Counted from the stretch's first letter, positions 1 through 11,403 are shown. The stretch is 64,000 bases of DNA from Acanthosoma haemorrhoidale (GCA_930367205.1 OV884015.1:37563288-37627287), one strand, 5' to 3'. The notes: generated by a model from the letters alone, not told the origin. Numbers and translations: made by a program.

Positions 1-1870
1 TATAATACAGGCTTATTGTCTTTCCACAACTTATAACTAATTCTTTAATGTAATAGTAATACACAAAGAGTGTCATAAAGCGTGGATGTAGCTGCCCTGG
101 TTAAATAGATAAAAATATAATATTGTCTTAAGTTAAATAATCTTTGTTGAGGAGAGTTTAAAAGAAATGAAAGAAAAGCTTTATTATGAAGTACAAGCAA
201 AACACTGGTATAAGCAGATATTAAGAGTTATGATACTACATACTGGGTCGGAGGGTTGTTAAGGGACTAGTGTCTGGGAGACAAGTGTGAACTGGGACTA
301 TAGCTGAAGCATATGTGTATATGAGAAGGGTTGTTTCGGGGAGGGATGCGGTTGCTTACTAAAAAAATAACAAGAACCACCAGTGACTTCCATGAAGACC
401 CGAGGCAGGTATACACTAGAAGGGGCTTTTAGGAGCTTATATATAATATTAGGATTACAATATTCTTAGCATTATATAACTTTAGACTAGTTACAAATCC
501 CACATAACCAATCGAAAAGAAGAGGTGATGGAAAGACAATAAAGATGTTTTTTAGATATATTGTTTGTTAATTTGGGTTCGACGCCCTCATGTACTTATG
601 TTACAGAACTAACCCTTAGTATATTGTGCCTGACTCGAGCATACCCTATGCTATTCAGCAATGTTGGTCACATTGAGCGATTCTGGGCTGAGAATTAGAT
701 CACAGGATCTGAGTACCTTCACGCTGAACACTCCTGCGCATCATCTGACCTTGTCATGCTTTCTCAGATTATGAACAAGAGGGCTCGATTTATAAGCATT
801 ATCGCTTCTGTGCGACACGCCAAGGGCAGTGTGAGCATGTATCAATCGCAATAAACAGAAGGGGCTTTTTTATTTAAAAAAATAATTTGTTTGTAGAACT
901 TTGTTTCCAAACAGTTATATTTGTGTTATTTATACCTATACTATTGATATTTTATGCTAGATATTCAAAAAAAGGCTGAAAAGATATAAAAACTAAGAAT
1001 TAAGGGTGTAAAGTTGCGTTAAATGTTGGTTAACACTATTTTCTATCTGCTCAACCATATCCATTTATTTATTAACTCCAAATCGATAATTATTTATTTA
1101 TGCTGTTTTAGTAAAAAAATCATCATGACTTTTAAAAACCATTTGTACGTTTTTATTTAGTAAAAAAATCATATCCTTAGTGTTATTTATGAACCTAAAA
1201 ATAGTGATTAAAAGTAATCGATTTTTTTGTTCAGAACATTAATTTTCGTTTCGCAGAGGGTAATAATTTATTGCAGGACTAGTGAAAATATTGTTATCAA
1301 CAAGCCGATAAACAATAATAAAATAAAATAATATTTTAGCAATTGAAGCTCGTTTTGTTATTATTATTTTAGCTTCAAAATTACCTTGAATTGGCTTACT
1401 ACCTACAAATAATGTTCAATAAAAGAACCAAAACCATGAGAGCGCAGCAAAAATGTGTTGAAATTAAAAAATATAGCCATTTTGTATTTTGAGCGAAAAA
1501 TATTACTCATTAAACAATATTTTTGATAAAAAATATATCAATCAAGAAGTTAACTTTATCTGGAAAAATCTATCGATTTTTATTTTAATACTTAAAGCAG
1601 ATTTTTAAACGTATTGACAAAATTAATCATCATTTTGTTATTTATTGGAAAAAATAGTTACCGAATTTAATTCTTAATAATTATCTCTAAATCCCCCTTG
1701 CTTGAAATAATCTCTGAAAACCCATTACAATATAAAATCCTCAGGAGTCTGATTTATTTCATACCATGTCAGCTCAAAAAATATGAATATTATGATTATA
1801 TTGTGATAAATGCAAGAGACACAAGGACATGAAGAAGTACCAAGTACCCTAAGAATATTACCTTCTTTCA
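1..1870. other. AT-rich DNA without recognisable gene
   Basis: No open frame, RNA gene or transposon signature could be supported here. The stretch is strongly AT-rich with short A and T runs. A short motif, TAGTAAAAAAATCAT, occurs twice near 1110 and 1160, too little to define a repeat family. Confidence 0.5.
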
Positions 1871-1875
1871 TAACA

Positions 1876-1995
1876 CAATGATTCACTAAACATATATTCG
1901 TATGTTTGTAATCGCATTAAGACAGCAATAAATGACACAAATTGTTATATGGATCGTAAAAACATTGAATACCCGTAGCATTGAAGCACTGGTTG
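1876..1995 (+). repeat. Dispersed repeat D4, copy 1 (degenerate)
   Basis: This copy shares ordered blocks with three other places (2338, 6709 and 7050): a start like GATTCACTAAACAT, then after about 80 bases a block like GGATCGTAAAAACA. It is the most diverged of the four. No coding capacity, terminal repeats or target duplication could be seen, so the element class is unknown. Confidence 0.45.
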
Positions 1996-2337
1996 TCTGT
2001 AGTCATATTTTATTGCTACAATTCAAGCCTTATAATTCAAACGGTAACTGTATGATGGGTTATTATTCCAAATTGAATTCCATCAAAACTTGAAATCCCC
2101 GATTCTCTGGTAAAATAATATAAAATTATTTAATAGTGAGGGTCAGCAGAACTTTTTTCAGAAGAAACTGAAAAATTTCAAGAAATAAACCCCCCACTAA
2201 CGAAAATATTAGGTGTAAAGCTTCACATCGTAATAATTCAAAGAAATAGATAAAATTTTAAAAAAATCTCAGCAATTAAAGATTTCCACTTCACTTAAGC
2301 GACGGATCCTAAATTTCGCTCATTTTTATAACAGGGC

Positions 2338-2575
2338 GAATGACTCAATATTTCTTTGAACGTAGATCCATAATAAAAGCATTTCAAAACAGTTAAAGTA
2401 TTATACGAATCGTAAAAACAAGTCTTGTAAAATCTAAGTGGCTGCATAGGTTATAATCCCTATTAGCATTATTGTTGAAATTATATGGTTGTCTTTGGCG
2501 TTAATTTTATAGGTAGACATCAATTCACTAATTTGGTTGGGGTATAACTACGGGTTTATCCCACTTACAAAAAAA
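2338..2575 (+). repeat. Dispersed repeat D4, copy 2
   Basis: The start resembles GAATGACTCAATATTTCTTT. It is followed by GAATCGTAAAAACA and TCTTGTAAA near 2409, a block with TAAGTGG and GGTTATAA, and an end containing GGGTTTATCCCACTT. Copies 3 and 4 have the same blocks in the same order and orientation. The copies are similar in length but differ by many substitutions and small indels, so the family is old. Confidence 0.55.
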
Positions 2576-2579
2576 AATC

Positions 2580-4530
2580 TTTTAGTTCATTATTAGATTT
2601 TTGTTAATTAATGCGTTATATTGAGGTGGAATTCACCGTGCTTATTGGGAGAATCGATTTTTCGGTGTCCTATGTTTAATGTAAATAAATTTTATTGTAT
2701 TATTTATTCTAAATATGGTTATTCCAAGTATATTTTTATACTTTTTTTTTTTATAAAGCATAATTTAAGGAATACTGAAGCAATTATTGGAATTTTTTTA
2801 ACTTCACAATTTTGTATATATATATTTTTAGGAATATTTTATTAGAGAAATAACGATAGCATTAGTAATTGTGATTTAACACCTCATTCATACCTTATAT
2901 ACATAATGCCATTAACTCAATGTATAGTTCATATCATACCAACTTTTCTCAATTTTTTTGGAAAAATTTGACGAAAAAGGCTTGGCAAAATTTAATTTAT
3001 AATATGTGTGATCCCTATAAGGATTTTTACTATCTATACTGTTTAGGGTACTAAAACGAATTATGGGCCATTGAACTGTATAAACATGACGTGTGACTTG
3101 CGATATTAAATGATGGATCATTTTCTAACTAGGAAATGCGGGTAAAGATAACTAATATTGAGGATCTTAAAATTACGTTTTCGTCTATTCTGACTGGTCC
3201 ACACCTACATGTACTCATATTCTCAACTATAACTATATTATTATTATATATTAATCAATATATTAAGGGAGAGGTCTCACTTCAGAATAGTGGAAATCTT
3301 CCATTGTCCCTCCGCCTGCGTGAATATTCTTCGCTAGACTTGAATCACCACGAATGCAAAACAACAATACCACCTTCTGAATGGATTAGGAGATCTTAAA
3401 GACAAGAATGTTTGCTCATACGCTTGGGTGACTTTTACAACCGCTATCCTTGGCTCGATGGCAGTTCTAAACTTCTGTGTGAACTTTAAACTGGTGGCTC
3501 GGTTTGGGCAACAGCTTTCGAAAGCGTTTTTCTCAAGAGGTCGTTATGGTGTTAGTGTCTGCGGCGTTCGGTTTTAACGACCAGACGCCGGCAGGACTGG
3601 TGTGGGAACATTACCAACAGGGTTTCGGTTAGGCCCTATATACTATTTATCAAAATATATTAAATACTCCAATAGAGGGCTGACATTCCGTCATTTTCAC
3701 CTCTCATTGTTTGTTGTCTGACAGTGGCATTACAAAAAGTACAATCTAATTCCTTTGTACAAAAGGAGAAGCTCGTTTTCGAAAAGGTATGAAGTTCTTT
3801 AGTCCTGGGTATTCCGTGCTTGTAGTCAAGAAAATGATGATATACTCTTAGATGTGAACTTAGATTCAACAAGACTCTGGATCACGCTATATATTTTTTG
3901 GTTAACATAACCAAAAATTTAAACTAGAAAAAACTCTCTAAAGGCAGCTTGGAACCTATTTAATAATAAAAGTTCTTACTTGTTTCACCATGGTCAAGGG
4001 CCTCTTAAAAGCAGTAACGTATAAGAGATTATAGGATATCCCAAAAAGTTTTTTTCTGTTTGTTTGTGAATATTTTAATTATTCATGACATTTGTTTGTT
4101 TTAAGTAAATTGTTAAAAAAAAAAAAAAAGATTTCACGATCCATTCTCAGCGGTTTTTTTTTCCAATTATTTTTGTTCTTGCTGGCTCCTAGTGAGTACA
4201 GGGACCAGCGCAGTATTCGATGACACAGTTTAGATTGTGGGTACCACGATGATGCGTCCAAAAAAATATGTTCGTAACATGTGGTGTGGCAATCACTGCA
4301 AGACAACGGGAAGAAATATTCTTATGTTCAGAGTGCAATTAATTCCCACCTTAAAAACCCCACAACCGCATATTGAAGGACAGGCGAAATAACTCGAACA
4401 TGGTCCTAGTAACACAATTAGACTCGTTTCCAAATGTTACATCAGTGATTATACATTTGGCAGTAGGATCATTGTGAACTGATCTGAATGCGAAGTGGCA
4501 AACATAGATCTTCCGATAAGATAGGAGGAC
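2580..4530. other. Unassigned DNA
   Basis: Open frames of 60-90 codons occur on both strands (for example 3136-3399 plus and 4079-4306 minus). They have AT-driven composition and no recognisable domain, so I treat them as chance frames. A patch around 3430-3620 is richer in G+C than its surroundings and contains an imperfect dyad around GCGGCGTTCGG and CAGACGCCG. It matches nothing I can name. Confidence 0.4.
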
Positions 4531-4536
4531 TTTAGA

Positions 4537-4612
4537 CCCGAGTGGCTAGACAGTGCTGTTGGATGACAAACATTGACTACCGCACCCTGGCAATTCGAAC
4601 CAGCTCTACTGT
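4537..4612 (+). other. Possible tRNA-derived sequence (SINE head or relic)
   Basis: A stretch reading CCGAGTGGCTAGACAGTGC resembles the D-arm and A-box region of a class II (Leu/Ser-like) tRNA. About 50 bases later CTGGCAATTCGAACCAG can form a T-arm-like stem-loop. The anticodon arm and acceptor stem are not convincing, so this is not called a functional tRNA. It could be the 5' part of a tRNA-derived SINE or chance similarity. Confidence 0.25.
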
Positions 4613-4864
4613 CAGCTCTCCTGACAAAATCGGATACCGAAAATCACCCATTCTTTCGGATCTACATCATAGATGTTTGTGAGGACTGACGCAAGACTTA
4701 ATCCCCGGGGCTAAATCATGCAAGGGTTCATCTCCAGCCTTGGATGAGTCATGATTTACAGATAGCACACCCGTAAGCAATTACCGGTCACCTCAAAGTT
4801 TGAAATATCTTCTGTTATGACAACTAACTCTACGCCAACGTTTACAGTTCTGATGTCAATAGAG

Positions 4865-5345
4865 TTTTTTTTTCAGAACCCTTCATTCAATATAGATTGA
4901 TTTACAGATTCCACAATATGGAATATAGTGCTTATTATATTAACTGTGGCGTAGCTACATTTTACATAATGTGTGAGGTTTAAATAATGTTTCTATTGTA
5001 GGCTGGCATTGAAGGCGGTTTCATATAGAATGTGATAGGGCTCATCTTAAGAATGGGTGCTAATACTAACCTAAATCTAATTCTAACTTAACCTAGTTTT
5101 CCCGAGCAGCCTGTTGCCATCGATACAGGAAAAGCCGTGAGGTCATAGTGTCAAACAGTGGGTTTGTCAAGTGATGCAACGTGTCAAGAAACGCGATGTG
5201 TCTCCGGCGGATGAACACGCCCACGGACGGATCACCAAACAACGGGTGCCGGTCGGCGTTCTTTAACCTCTGGAGAGAGGTCTGACCACTTTTCTCATGA
5301 AACCGTTCTGAAATTGCTAGAGGCTTTTAGCTGTACTGTCAGTTT
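4865..5345 (-). mobile_element. Family A non-LTR retrotransposon, 5'-truncated copy A1
   Basis: On the minus strand this is the end of a non-LTR element: a decayed piece of the C-terminal part of the reverse transcriptase ORF (about 5110-5345), a 3' untranslated region, and a poly(A) seen as the T run at 4865-4873. The coding part is homologous to copy A3 at 63 kb, where the protein reads LKNADLHPLLGVPSVGEF and HIKFFDSL. Here frameshifts and stops break it. The 3' part shares the CATTATGTAAAATGTAGC block with copy A2 at 57 kb. I saw no convincing target duplication. The RT catalytic core is absent. Confidence 0.7.
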
Positions 5346-5450
5346 AATCACAGAACAATTTAAAATTCTTTCTTCCATCTCCAGAGGGGGAAAGTTGTCA
5401 TTCCAGAGGGTGAATTGTGGGAACTCCATAACAATGGTATATATACAATG

Positions 5451-5530
5451 TATGAATAAAACAGTATTTGTGAATACGATCTTTTATCACAACTATCTAT
5501 TGCTCTTTTAGGGAAGATTGTAATTTTTTC
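5451..5530 (+). mobile_element. J1-like 3' tail fragment
   Basis: The segment matches the extreme 3' region of J1 copies elsewhere in order: TATGAATAAA, TGAATACGATC, TTTATCACAACTATCTATTG, then AGATTGTAATTTT. It is close to the fragment at 32069-32150, so the two may form a J1 subfamily. No coding sequence is attached. Confidence 0.5.
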
Positions 5531-6013
5531 GAAATAAATATTTATGAAAATAATTCAAATAGCTCTTTGATTGAATAATTGAACGGTTTAGTAATATTAA
5601 GATACGAATGAAGCGGGTTAAAATTCAAAACTTTGAGCTATAACGAAACTGTTCAACTCCCAGAAAAGTATAGGAGCTCAATCCGGCCTATTCGTTCGAA
5701 ATCAAAATGAGTTTTGATTGAAATTTCCGTCGTTATCAATCAGTTCCATTCATTATCTCATTAATATGACATTTAAAAAAATTTCTAAACCACCTTTCGT
5801 TAGCATTACGACCAAGCCTGGAAACAAATAAAGTATTTATTTATAGGCTAGATCTTGATTAAAGACTATAATTCATAAAATATCACCTGAAATACTTAAT
5901 AGCAAATGCAATTATGGTCCGTAAAGGAGATTACAATTGTATTGACTTGTCATTAGCTGAACTTGAAAAAGATAATATTTTGCATTTAATGTAGGTATCA
6001 AATACAATTTCAT

Positions 6014-6385
6014 AATAAAACACAACTTTATGATATCTATGTACAGCTGCAGAATGTTGCATTTAAAGATACCAATAAAAATGTTGATTGCTCGTATCCA
6101 ATGACCCGGCTAACGGAGGTGCGTGGGGGACTTCCCAAGACTTAATCTTTCGCATTCGAGGGGGGTGACAATCATGTGGATTTCGGAAGTCTCTGGGCTG
6201 TTTGTAAATACAGTATGAAAATGCGAGTGAATGAAGAATTGTAAATATGGTATGAACGAGGACATTGAACAGCATTATTGCCCAATAAGGCAGGTTTTAA
6301 TGTTATCACAATAAAATTTACACTGTTTGATATCTATGTATAGCAATGTTATATCTAAAGAGACTAATAATAATGTTGGTTTTCA
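6014..6385 (+). repeat. Direct repeats of about 57 bp flanking a J1 tail
   Basis: The 57-base segments at about 6031-6088 and 6328-6384 share GATATCTATGTA, AATGTT, AAAGA and AATAATGTTGG-like blocks in the same order, roughly 80% identical by eye. They bracket the J1 tail at 6091-6320. They could be an unusually long, old target duplication, or two copies of a tandem sequence into which the tail was placed. The similarity continues slightly upstream into an AATAAAA stretch. Confidence 0.45.
6091..6320 (+). mobile_element. J1 non-LTR retrotransposon, 3' tail copy
   Basis: The copy begins at CTCGTATCC and runs to the J1 terminus (CAATAAGGCAGG, then ATCACAATAAAA). Diagnostic blocks shared with copies at 11.0 and 36.0 kb are GGACTTCCCAAGACT, GTCTCTGGGCTGTTTGTAAA and GAATTGTAAATATGGTATGA. 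It holds only 3' untranslated sequence. The reverse transcriptase part, present at 49.2 kb, is missing through 5' truncation. Confidence 0.75.
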
Positions 6386-6708
6386 TTTGTAAAACATGGA
6401 AATGCTTAAAGATAAAGAAACATTCCAAAGAAACATATCAAACTTATCTTAAAATAAGAAGGGGTGAAATAGTTGAAATGAAAATTTCGATGTCTTTATC
6501 TGAGATTTATAAGAATAGCAATAAAACGTTCACTCTACACCTTTACAAAGAATTATAAAAAATCGGTGATCATATCGTCAGTAGTGCAAGATTAGTGCAA
6601 AGAAAAAGTTCAGAATTATGAAATTTCACGTGTTTGAATGAGACACGACAATACTGATGAATTTTACTTATAGTTCGCGGAATGATACCCTCTTTTTTTT
6701 TTGTAACC

Positions 6709-6945
6709 GAGTGATTGACTAAACATTTCTTTATGTACACGGCAATAAAAGATTACAGACATCACAAAATGGCTTGTATTGTGTGAATCGTAAAAACAAT
6801 GTCTTGTAAAGTTATAAGTGGTATAAGCTATAGAGGTTATAAAACGATTGCATAGCGTTCAAGGTTTTTTTTTTATAGTTGAAATATTCTAGCTGTGTTC
6901 ATTGGCATATTAATTATATAATTTAAGGTTGATAATTTATTACTG
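6709..6945 (+). repeat. Dispersed repeat D4, copy 3
   Basis: The start GATTGACTAAACATTTCTTT is followed by GAATCGTAAAAACAATGTC, TATAAGTGG, GGTTATAAAACGATTGCAT and AGCGTTCAAGGTTT. Copy 4, about 340 bases downstream, has the same order, including the GCGTTCAAGGTTT block before a T run. No ORF and no terminal repeats were seen. Confidence 0.6.
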
Positions 6946-7049
6946 AAACAATCATTATCATTCCCAGCTTTGGATGGAGGCAGGAAAAATACAAGTATTC
7001 AATTAAAGATATAATTTGCTATCAAGTACACAATAGAGGATAATTGGAA

Positions 7050-7285
7050 TGATTGATTAAACATTTCTTTATAAAACTTGTAGCAAGTTGTATGAATAGT
7101 AAATAAAATTGTTCCCTGCAGTAAAATAATCCCTGTAGTTATAAAGGTCTTAGAGCAATTGCATGGCGTTCAAGGTTTATTTTTTATCGTAAAATTATCT
7201 GTTTATGATTCATAAATACCTAATTACTATAATTTACGGCCGATGACTAAATATTGGGTTTGGGTTTATCCAATTTGAAGTGGCA
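7050..7285 (+). repeat. Dispersed repeat D4, copy 4
   Basis: The start GATTGATTAAACATTTCTTT closely matches copy 3. It is followed by TTATAAAGGTC, AATTGCATGGCGTTCAAGG and a CTATAATTTACGGCCGATGAC end that matches the region after copy 3. Copies 3 and 4 are therefore probably a local duplication of one dispersed repeat. Confidence 0.6.
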
Positions 7286-7796
7286 AAAAGAAAATGTTTT
7301 CTTTTTAATCTGCAATTTTCGACTATCTAAATTCACATATATAAGGTGACATTATGCCTAGAAAGTTTAATGTTTATTGTAATTTCTAATCCAATCCTAG
7401 CAAATAAACTAATTAATGTATTCGTAGAACACCTGCTTAAAAAAGACAGCTAGTTTTTGAATTATCTAAGCGAAACATAAAGTACTCCTGAGTAATCACA
7501 AATTATTACATCCAATAAACAGCCTTAACCAGTCTGGTTCAGCAAGTCTCAGAGCACCAATTAGCCATTGGGTTAACTTCCTCGAAAGTAGCAAATAAAC
7601 CCATAAACTCCTTATTGGCCGACGACACCCACTCGACTATTTAACACTTAATGGATCTTAGTCAATGCAATAAAAAAAATATAGCATTTTGTCTGCTGGG
7701 GCAATTATATAAGTTTATGTACCAGAACTGTCAGACATATGTTTTTTTTTCTAACTTTTGAAGATATTGTGTTATGTGAATGTTTGTTCAACTCAA

Positions 7797-8294
7797 TGTT
7801 TAATGAGATAAACATTTTTGCACACCGTGGGTGGCACCATCTTGTACGAATATAGAATTATACTTAGACCGTAACTTTATTACACGGATCCCAGACCTTT
7901 CCGTGCCGAAGCTATCATCGGGAAGGCTAATTGATGATGACGGTGAAAAGTACCGATGTACAGTTACGGCTCGAATCATCATCTGACATTAAGAGGCAAT
8001 CATCTGTACTAGGCGTGGACGAGTCTCAATGCTCACTGATTGGATCGTAAAATCGTCCAATCTTTCAAGTCCTAGGCACCCGTTGGTGAAAGCAACAAAG
8101 TCTAAAGCCTTCAAGGCTCGTTGGTTGGCAGCACTGTCTATTGAAGAGGCTAGAATGCGCCAATAAGACGGGATTATGTCAGTTGCTCTGTTTCCACAAG
8201 TAATGATACTGGTGTAATAACAGCCTTTAACATCCATAACATCTAAAACTACTCGGTTTTTAGAGTCATTATACGCTTTTTCAACTTTAGACAT
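7797..8294 (-). pseudogene. Unrecognised decayed coding frame, one internal stop
   Basis: Reading the minus strand from an ATG at 8294, one frame stays open for 101 codons to a TAA (7989-7991). It then continues in the same phase for 62 more codons to a TAA near 7800. That is about 165 codons with a single stop in DNA where AT-rich stops are common. The first part has a non-repetitive, protein-like composition with SYWRILASSIDSAANQRALK and FTNGCLGLERLDDFT. I see no signal peptide, membrane segment or named motif and cannot assign a family. It may be a host retropseudogene, a transposon-borne ORF or an old integrated viral gene. No introns, promoter or poly(A) were found. Confidence 0.4.
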
Positions 8295-8729
8295 TAAATA
8301 CTAATAAACAATTTTTTATAGTTTTTTTTTTTCTGTTGAGCTTATAACATTAAACTGTATAATTGACAAGGTCAGGCACGCCGCTGTTAAAGCTAAAAAT
8401 TGAAATACCAAAAAATTAAATTTGAGATTAAACTAAGCAAGTGGAGTTAATAAACTAAAACTAAAATCCATATGTTCATTTTGCCATCTCAAACAAAAAT
8501 GCCTATCAATATGTAAATAATATTTGTTGACAACCTGTGACCCATTGGTCATCATGATTCATGGTTCATTATTAATAATATATAATAATTTATACGATGA
8601 TTTACTTATAAAACATTGTTCTTTTATTTTATTTAAAACATATTCTAATTTTATTTTATTCTATCAAATCCTACGTAACTAGCCGGTTTTTTCGAATCCT
8701 TTGTGGCTCTGAATATTCCAATTATTATG

Positions 8730-9300
8730 CTTCAAGGTATACCCTATATACTTCTAATATTTCTGTTACTCCTATCACCTTCCTCACAACCTTTCCAGAT
8801 GATTGATACAGGAATCCTTTTGTCTGACCCAGATCCCCTAACTGCATCCAACACCCTCTAATATCACCTGACAGAGTATCCTATTCAACGAGGATCCTGT
8901 CCAACCATCACCTTCAATTCCAATGTGCAATAATTTTAGATACCTGGGTTTTCATCTAGAAAAAAGGCTGACACTGAATTACTACGCTCATACAAGACTG
9001 AAAAGAATTGAACAGACAGTTATACAGACTACTTAACAGAAGGTCTTACCTGACCCTAGAGGTCCAACTGCGCTTATACAAACATTTACTACAACCTATT
9101 TGGACTAGAACTATCAAACGAATCATAACATTCCAATGCACAGGACAAGTAGTCAACGCTTGTGCAAGCTTCTCCCTTCACGATGAGCCCCAAGTTCCGA
9201 CTGCCCTTGACCTTACACCTTCAAGACTTTACAAATTACACAAATTCATATCCGCTCATCCGAATGCACTTGTCAACTCCTCGAATGTGAATTGTACATA
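8730..9300 (+). mobile_element. J1 reverse transcriptase remnant (palm end and thumb)
   Basis: Across shifting plus frames the conceptual protein runs through the RT palm motif C region (degenerate FADD at about 8793-8804, followed by TGILLSDPDPLTASNTL), then NFRYLGFHLEKRLT, LNRQLYRLLNRR and LYKHLLQPIWTR. It ends with a conserved tail, KFISAHPNAL. The last part, 9008-9301, is open for 97 codons. It is the same family as the copy at 49.2 kb, which has RYLGFHLEKRLTWNPHTRLKR. At least two frameshifts and several stops make it dead. The fingers, the endonuclease domain and the J1 3' tail are missing. Confidence 0.75.
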
Positions 9301-9601
9301 AGCATAAATGAATTATTAGAAATAATTAATGTATTGACCTCCAATTTTAATTTCAAGTGGTTTAGGTTTATTGCACTTCTCTATACAAGACAGCCTAATA
9401 TTTGTCTCCCTTTATGTTATTCTTAGGGTTATCGTTTCGGACTAAAGTTAGCTTTCCCTTTCTTTATTTTTAATTCATTCATTTATCCTGTAATCCTTAT
9501 TATTCATTAATCCTATAAGTGCTTCCTCCACGCTTCTCAAAAAATCAAATGTTAAAAGCAAATAACACCCACAGATTCTGAACATTTAAGTTCCACTGAG
9601 A

Positions 9602-9775
9602 AGGAGGAGGACATCTATAGACAATCTACTCTATACTTGTGTAACAATCCCAAATCACAGTGTAAAATTGCTACAGGACATATAATGCTGACCTATTGAA
9701 AATAGATTCATTTCTATAGAATGTATATTGAATTCCATAATTTTTAATAACAAGGGGATATGAAGAAAAAAAAAA
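9602..9775 (+). mobile_element. Family A 3' tail insertion (A5) with 8-bp duplication
   Basis: From about 9617 the sequence matches the 3' untranslated end of copy A2 at 57.47-57.64 kb (CAAATCACAGTGTAAAATTG, GCTACAGGACATATAATG, TTGAATTCCATAATTTTTAA). It ends in an A-rich tail at 9764-9775. CACTGAGA occurs at both edges (9594-9601 and 9776-9783), consistent with a short target duplication. There is no coding sequence. Confidence 0.65.
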
Positions 9776-9973
9776 CACTGAGATTTATTTATAGAATTTA
9801 AAGCATACACCAATGTACGCAATGAACATGAGAGGTTTTAAAGCAAAGAGAAGTCAGTGGCAATGTTTAAATAAATGCTAGAAGACATTTCTCTAGATTA
9901 GTTGGGCTGGCGTTCCCAAACCCAACATAGTTTCAGTAGGCATAGTTTCTTGAAAAGTTGTCCACAAATAACT

Positions 9974-10034
9974 TTTTTTTATTATTAATTCCTTTATTGT
10001 GCAATTATTACAATCTGCCTTTTATAAGGCAATA
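9974..10034 (-). mobile_element. Very short J1 3'-end insertion with 12-bp duplication
   Basis: On the minus strand the 61-base insert reads TATTGCCTTATAAAAGGCAG, GATTGTAAT and CACAATAAAG, which is the J1 3' terminus, followed by a simple A/T tail. The 12-mer CCACAAATAACT flanks it perfectly at 9962-9973 and 10035-10046. This is an extreme 5' truncation and shows where J1 transcripts end. Confidence 0.75.
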
Positions 10035-10049
10035 CCACAAATAACTGTG

Positions 10050-10725
10050 ATGAAAATTTAAAATATCTTTCACTTGCATCAAATTTCACACACTACGAAC
10101 TCGCAGTCTATATTTTCAAGGTCGCTATGCTAATTAATGAGAGTCGTCAATGAAAATTAAAATTCTATATATCTAATTGTTTGTTCTGTGATATTTTGGT
10201 TCACATTAGCCTGCCTGTCCCATAGTTAACGCACAAAACATTTGTGCATTGACAAAATCCTCTCTGGCGGCATCGTATCGCAATACGGTTTGTAGATTGT
10301 CATGCAATGATGTAAGTTTAGCCGGCTTGCAAGGTTAACATGAGCGGTCATTAAAGCCCTATTGACCACAGCCGAAGGTAACTGCCAATTAACTCTACAC
10401 TCCATGCATGAATCATGTTGCCATCCTCTAAACATACTATATTGAGTGGTTAACTACTCAATTCCTAGGCAGCATGATTGTGTCCAGCACTTACAAAAGA
10501 CATTACGAACATTTTTTTTATAATGAGTGAAAATTTCTTCATTTCGCTAGGATCCATTATAATTGACCCCTGTGGATGTGATAATTGATCTGAGCCTTGG
10601 GAGTCAACTATTTTAAATTGCATAAATACTATTTTGCGGAGAAAACTAGCTGACCTCAACTGCAAGGATTATAGAAAACGTTATTACATGTTTTTGCATG
10701 GGGCTTTCTCAAATATAACCTTCTT
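10050..10725. other. Unassigned DNA
   Basis: Two minus-strand frames of 66-69 codons lie here (10226-10435 and 10465-10665). Their composition is less AT-biased than most, but no domain or repeat match was seen, so neither is called a gene. Confidence 0.35.
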
Positions 10726-10729
10726 TAGG

Positions 10730-11240
10730 CAAAAAAAATTTTGATTTCTTTCTTGAAAACTTTCTTAATATACCCTATATTCTTGAAATAATCCTTCCAA
10801 GTTCATGACATTCCTTCAAAATTCATCTAACCACCCTAATTCCCTAGCAAAGACATTACACTTCGCCTAACATCCCTATAACTCTCCTCGGAGACTAAAG
10901 CGGCAGTGACCTCCTGACCAGCTATAAATACGTGACAGTGCGAGTCATGGAAATGACCAGTTACTCCAATAATGTTCTGAGCGTCTGTGTGTCTCACGCT
11001 CTTAGTCATCCTCTACTGGTTCGTATCCGGTGACGCGACTGATGGAGGAGGGTGGAGGACTTCCCAAGACTCCGCTGGCATGCGAGGGAAGTGACAACCG
11101 TGTGGATTTTGTAGGTCTCTGGGCTGTTTGTAAATACTGTATGAATGAAGAATTGTAAATATGGTATGAATGAGAAAATTGAACACAATTACTTATTGCA
11201 AAATAAGGCAGACTGTAATTTGGTCGCAATAAAGATTTGA
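10730..11240 (+). mobile_element. J1 non-LTR retrotransposon, 3' end with decayed RT C-terminus
   Basis: Positions 10730-10920 match the last part of the J1 ORF at 49.74-49.91 kb (AATATACC, CTTCCAAGTTCATGACATTC, CTAACCACCCTAATTCCCTA, GAGACTAAAGCGGCAGTG) but carry indels and stops. After the ORF end, TATAAATACGTGACAGTG starts the 3' untranslated region. It contains CGTATCCGGTGACGCGACTG, GACTTCCCAAGACTCC and the terminal AATAAGGCAGACTGTAAT and GCAATAAAG. This is the only copy that joins the ORF end to the complete tail, so it defines the 3' structure of the family. The open frames on the opposite strand at 11002-11259 are shadows. Confidence 0.75.
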
Positions 11241-11403
11241 TTTGTGTGACAGTATTCATAGAAAAATCCTAGCCATCAGATTGTGAAATAACATTCCGAC
11301 ATAAACTTGGTACCGGACGTTGAGAATCGTTAATTTTTTTTTACAGGGTAAGTGGGACTATTAGCTTATAGCATGCCTCCAGAGTCTACTTGACCCGGAG
11401 TCA

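Noticed and set aside
4537..4612. Functional Leu/Ser tRNA gene
   Set aside because: There is no convincing anticodon arm or acceptor stem. It is kept only as a possible tRNA-derived relic.
11002..11259. Minus frames of 60 and 85 codons
   Set aside because: They are antisense to the J1 3' untranslated region. Similar shadows occur at 6063-6275 and 35973-36260.
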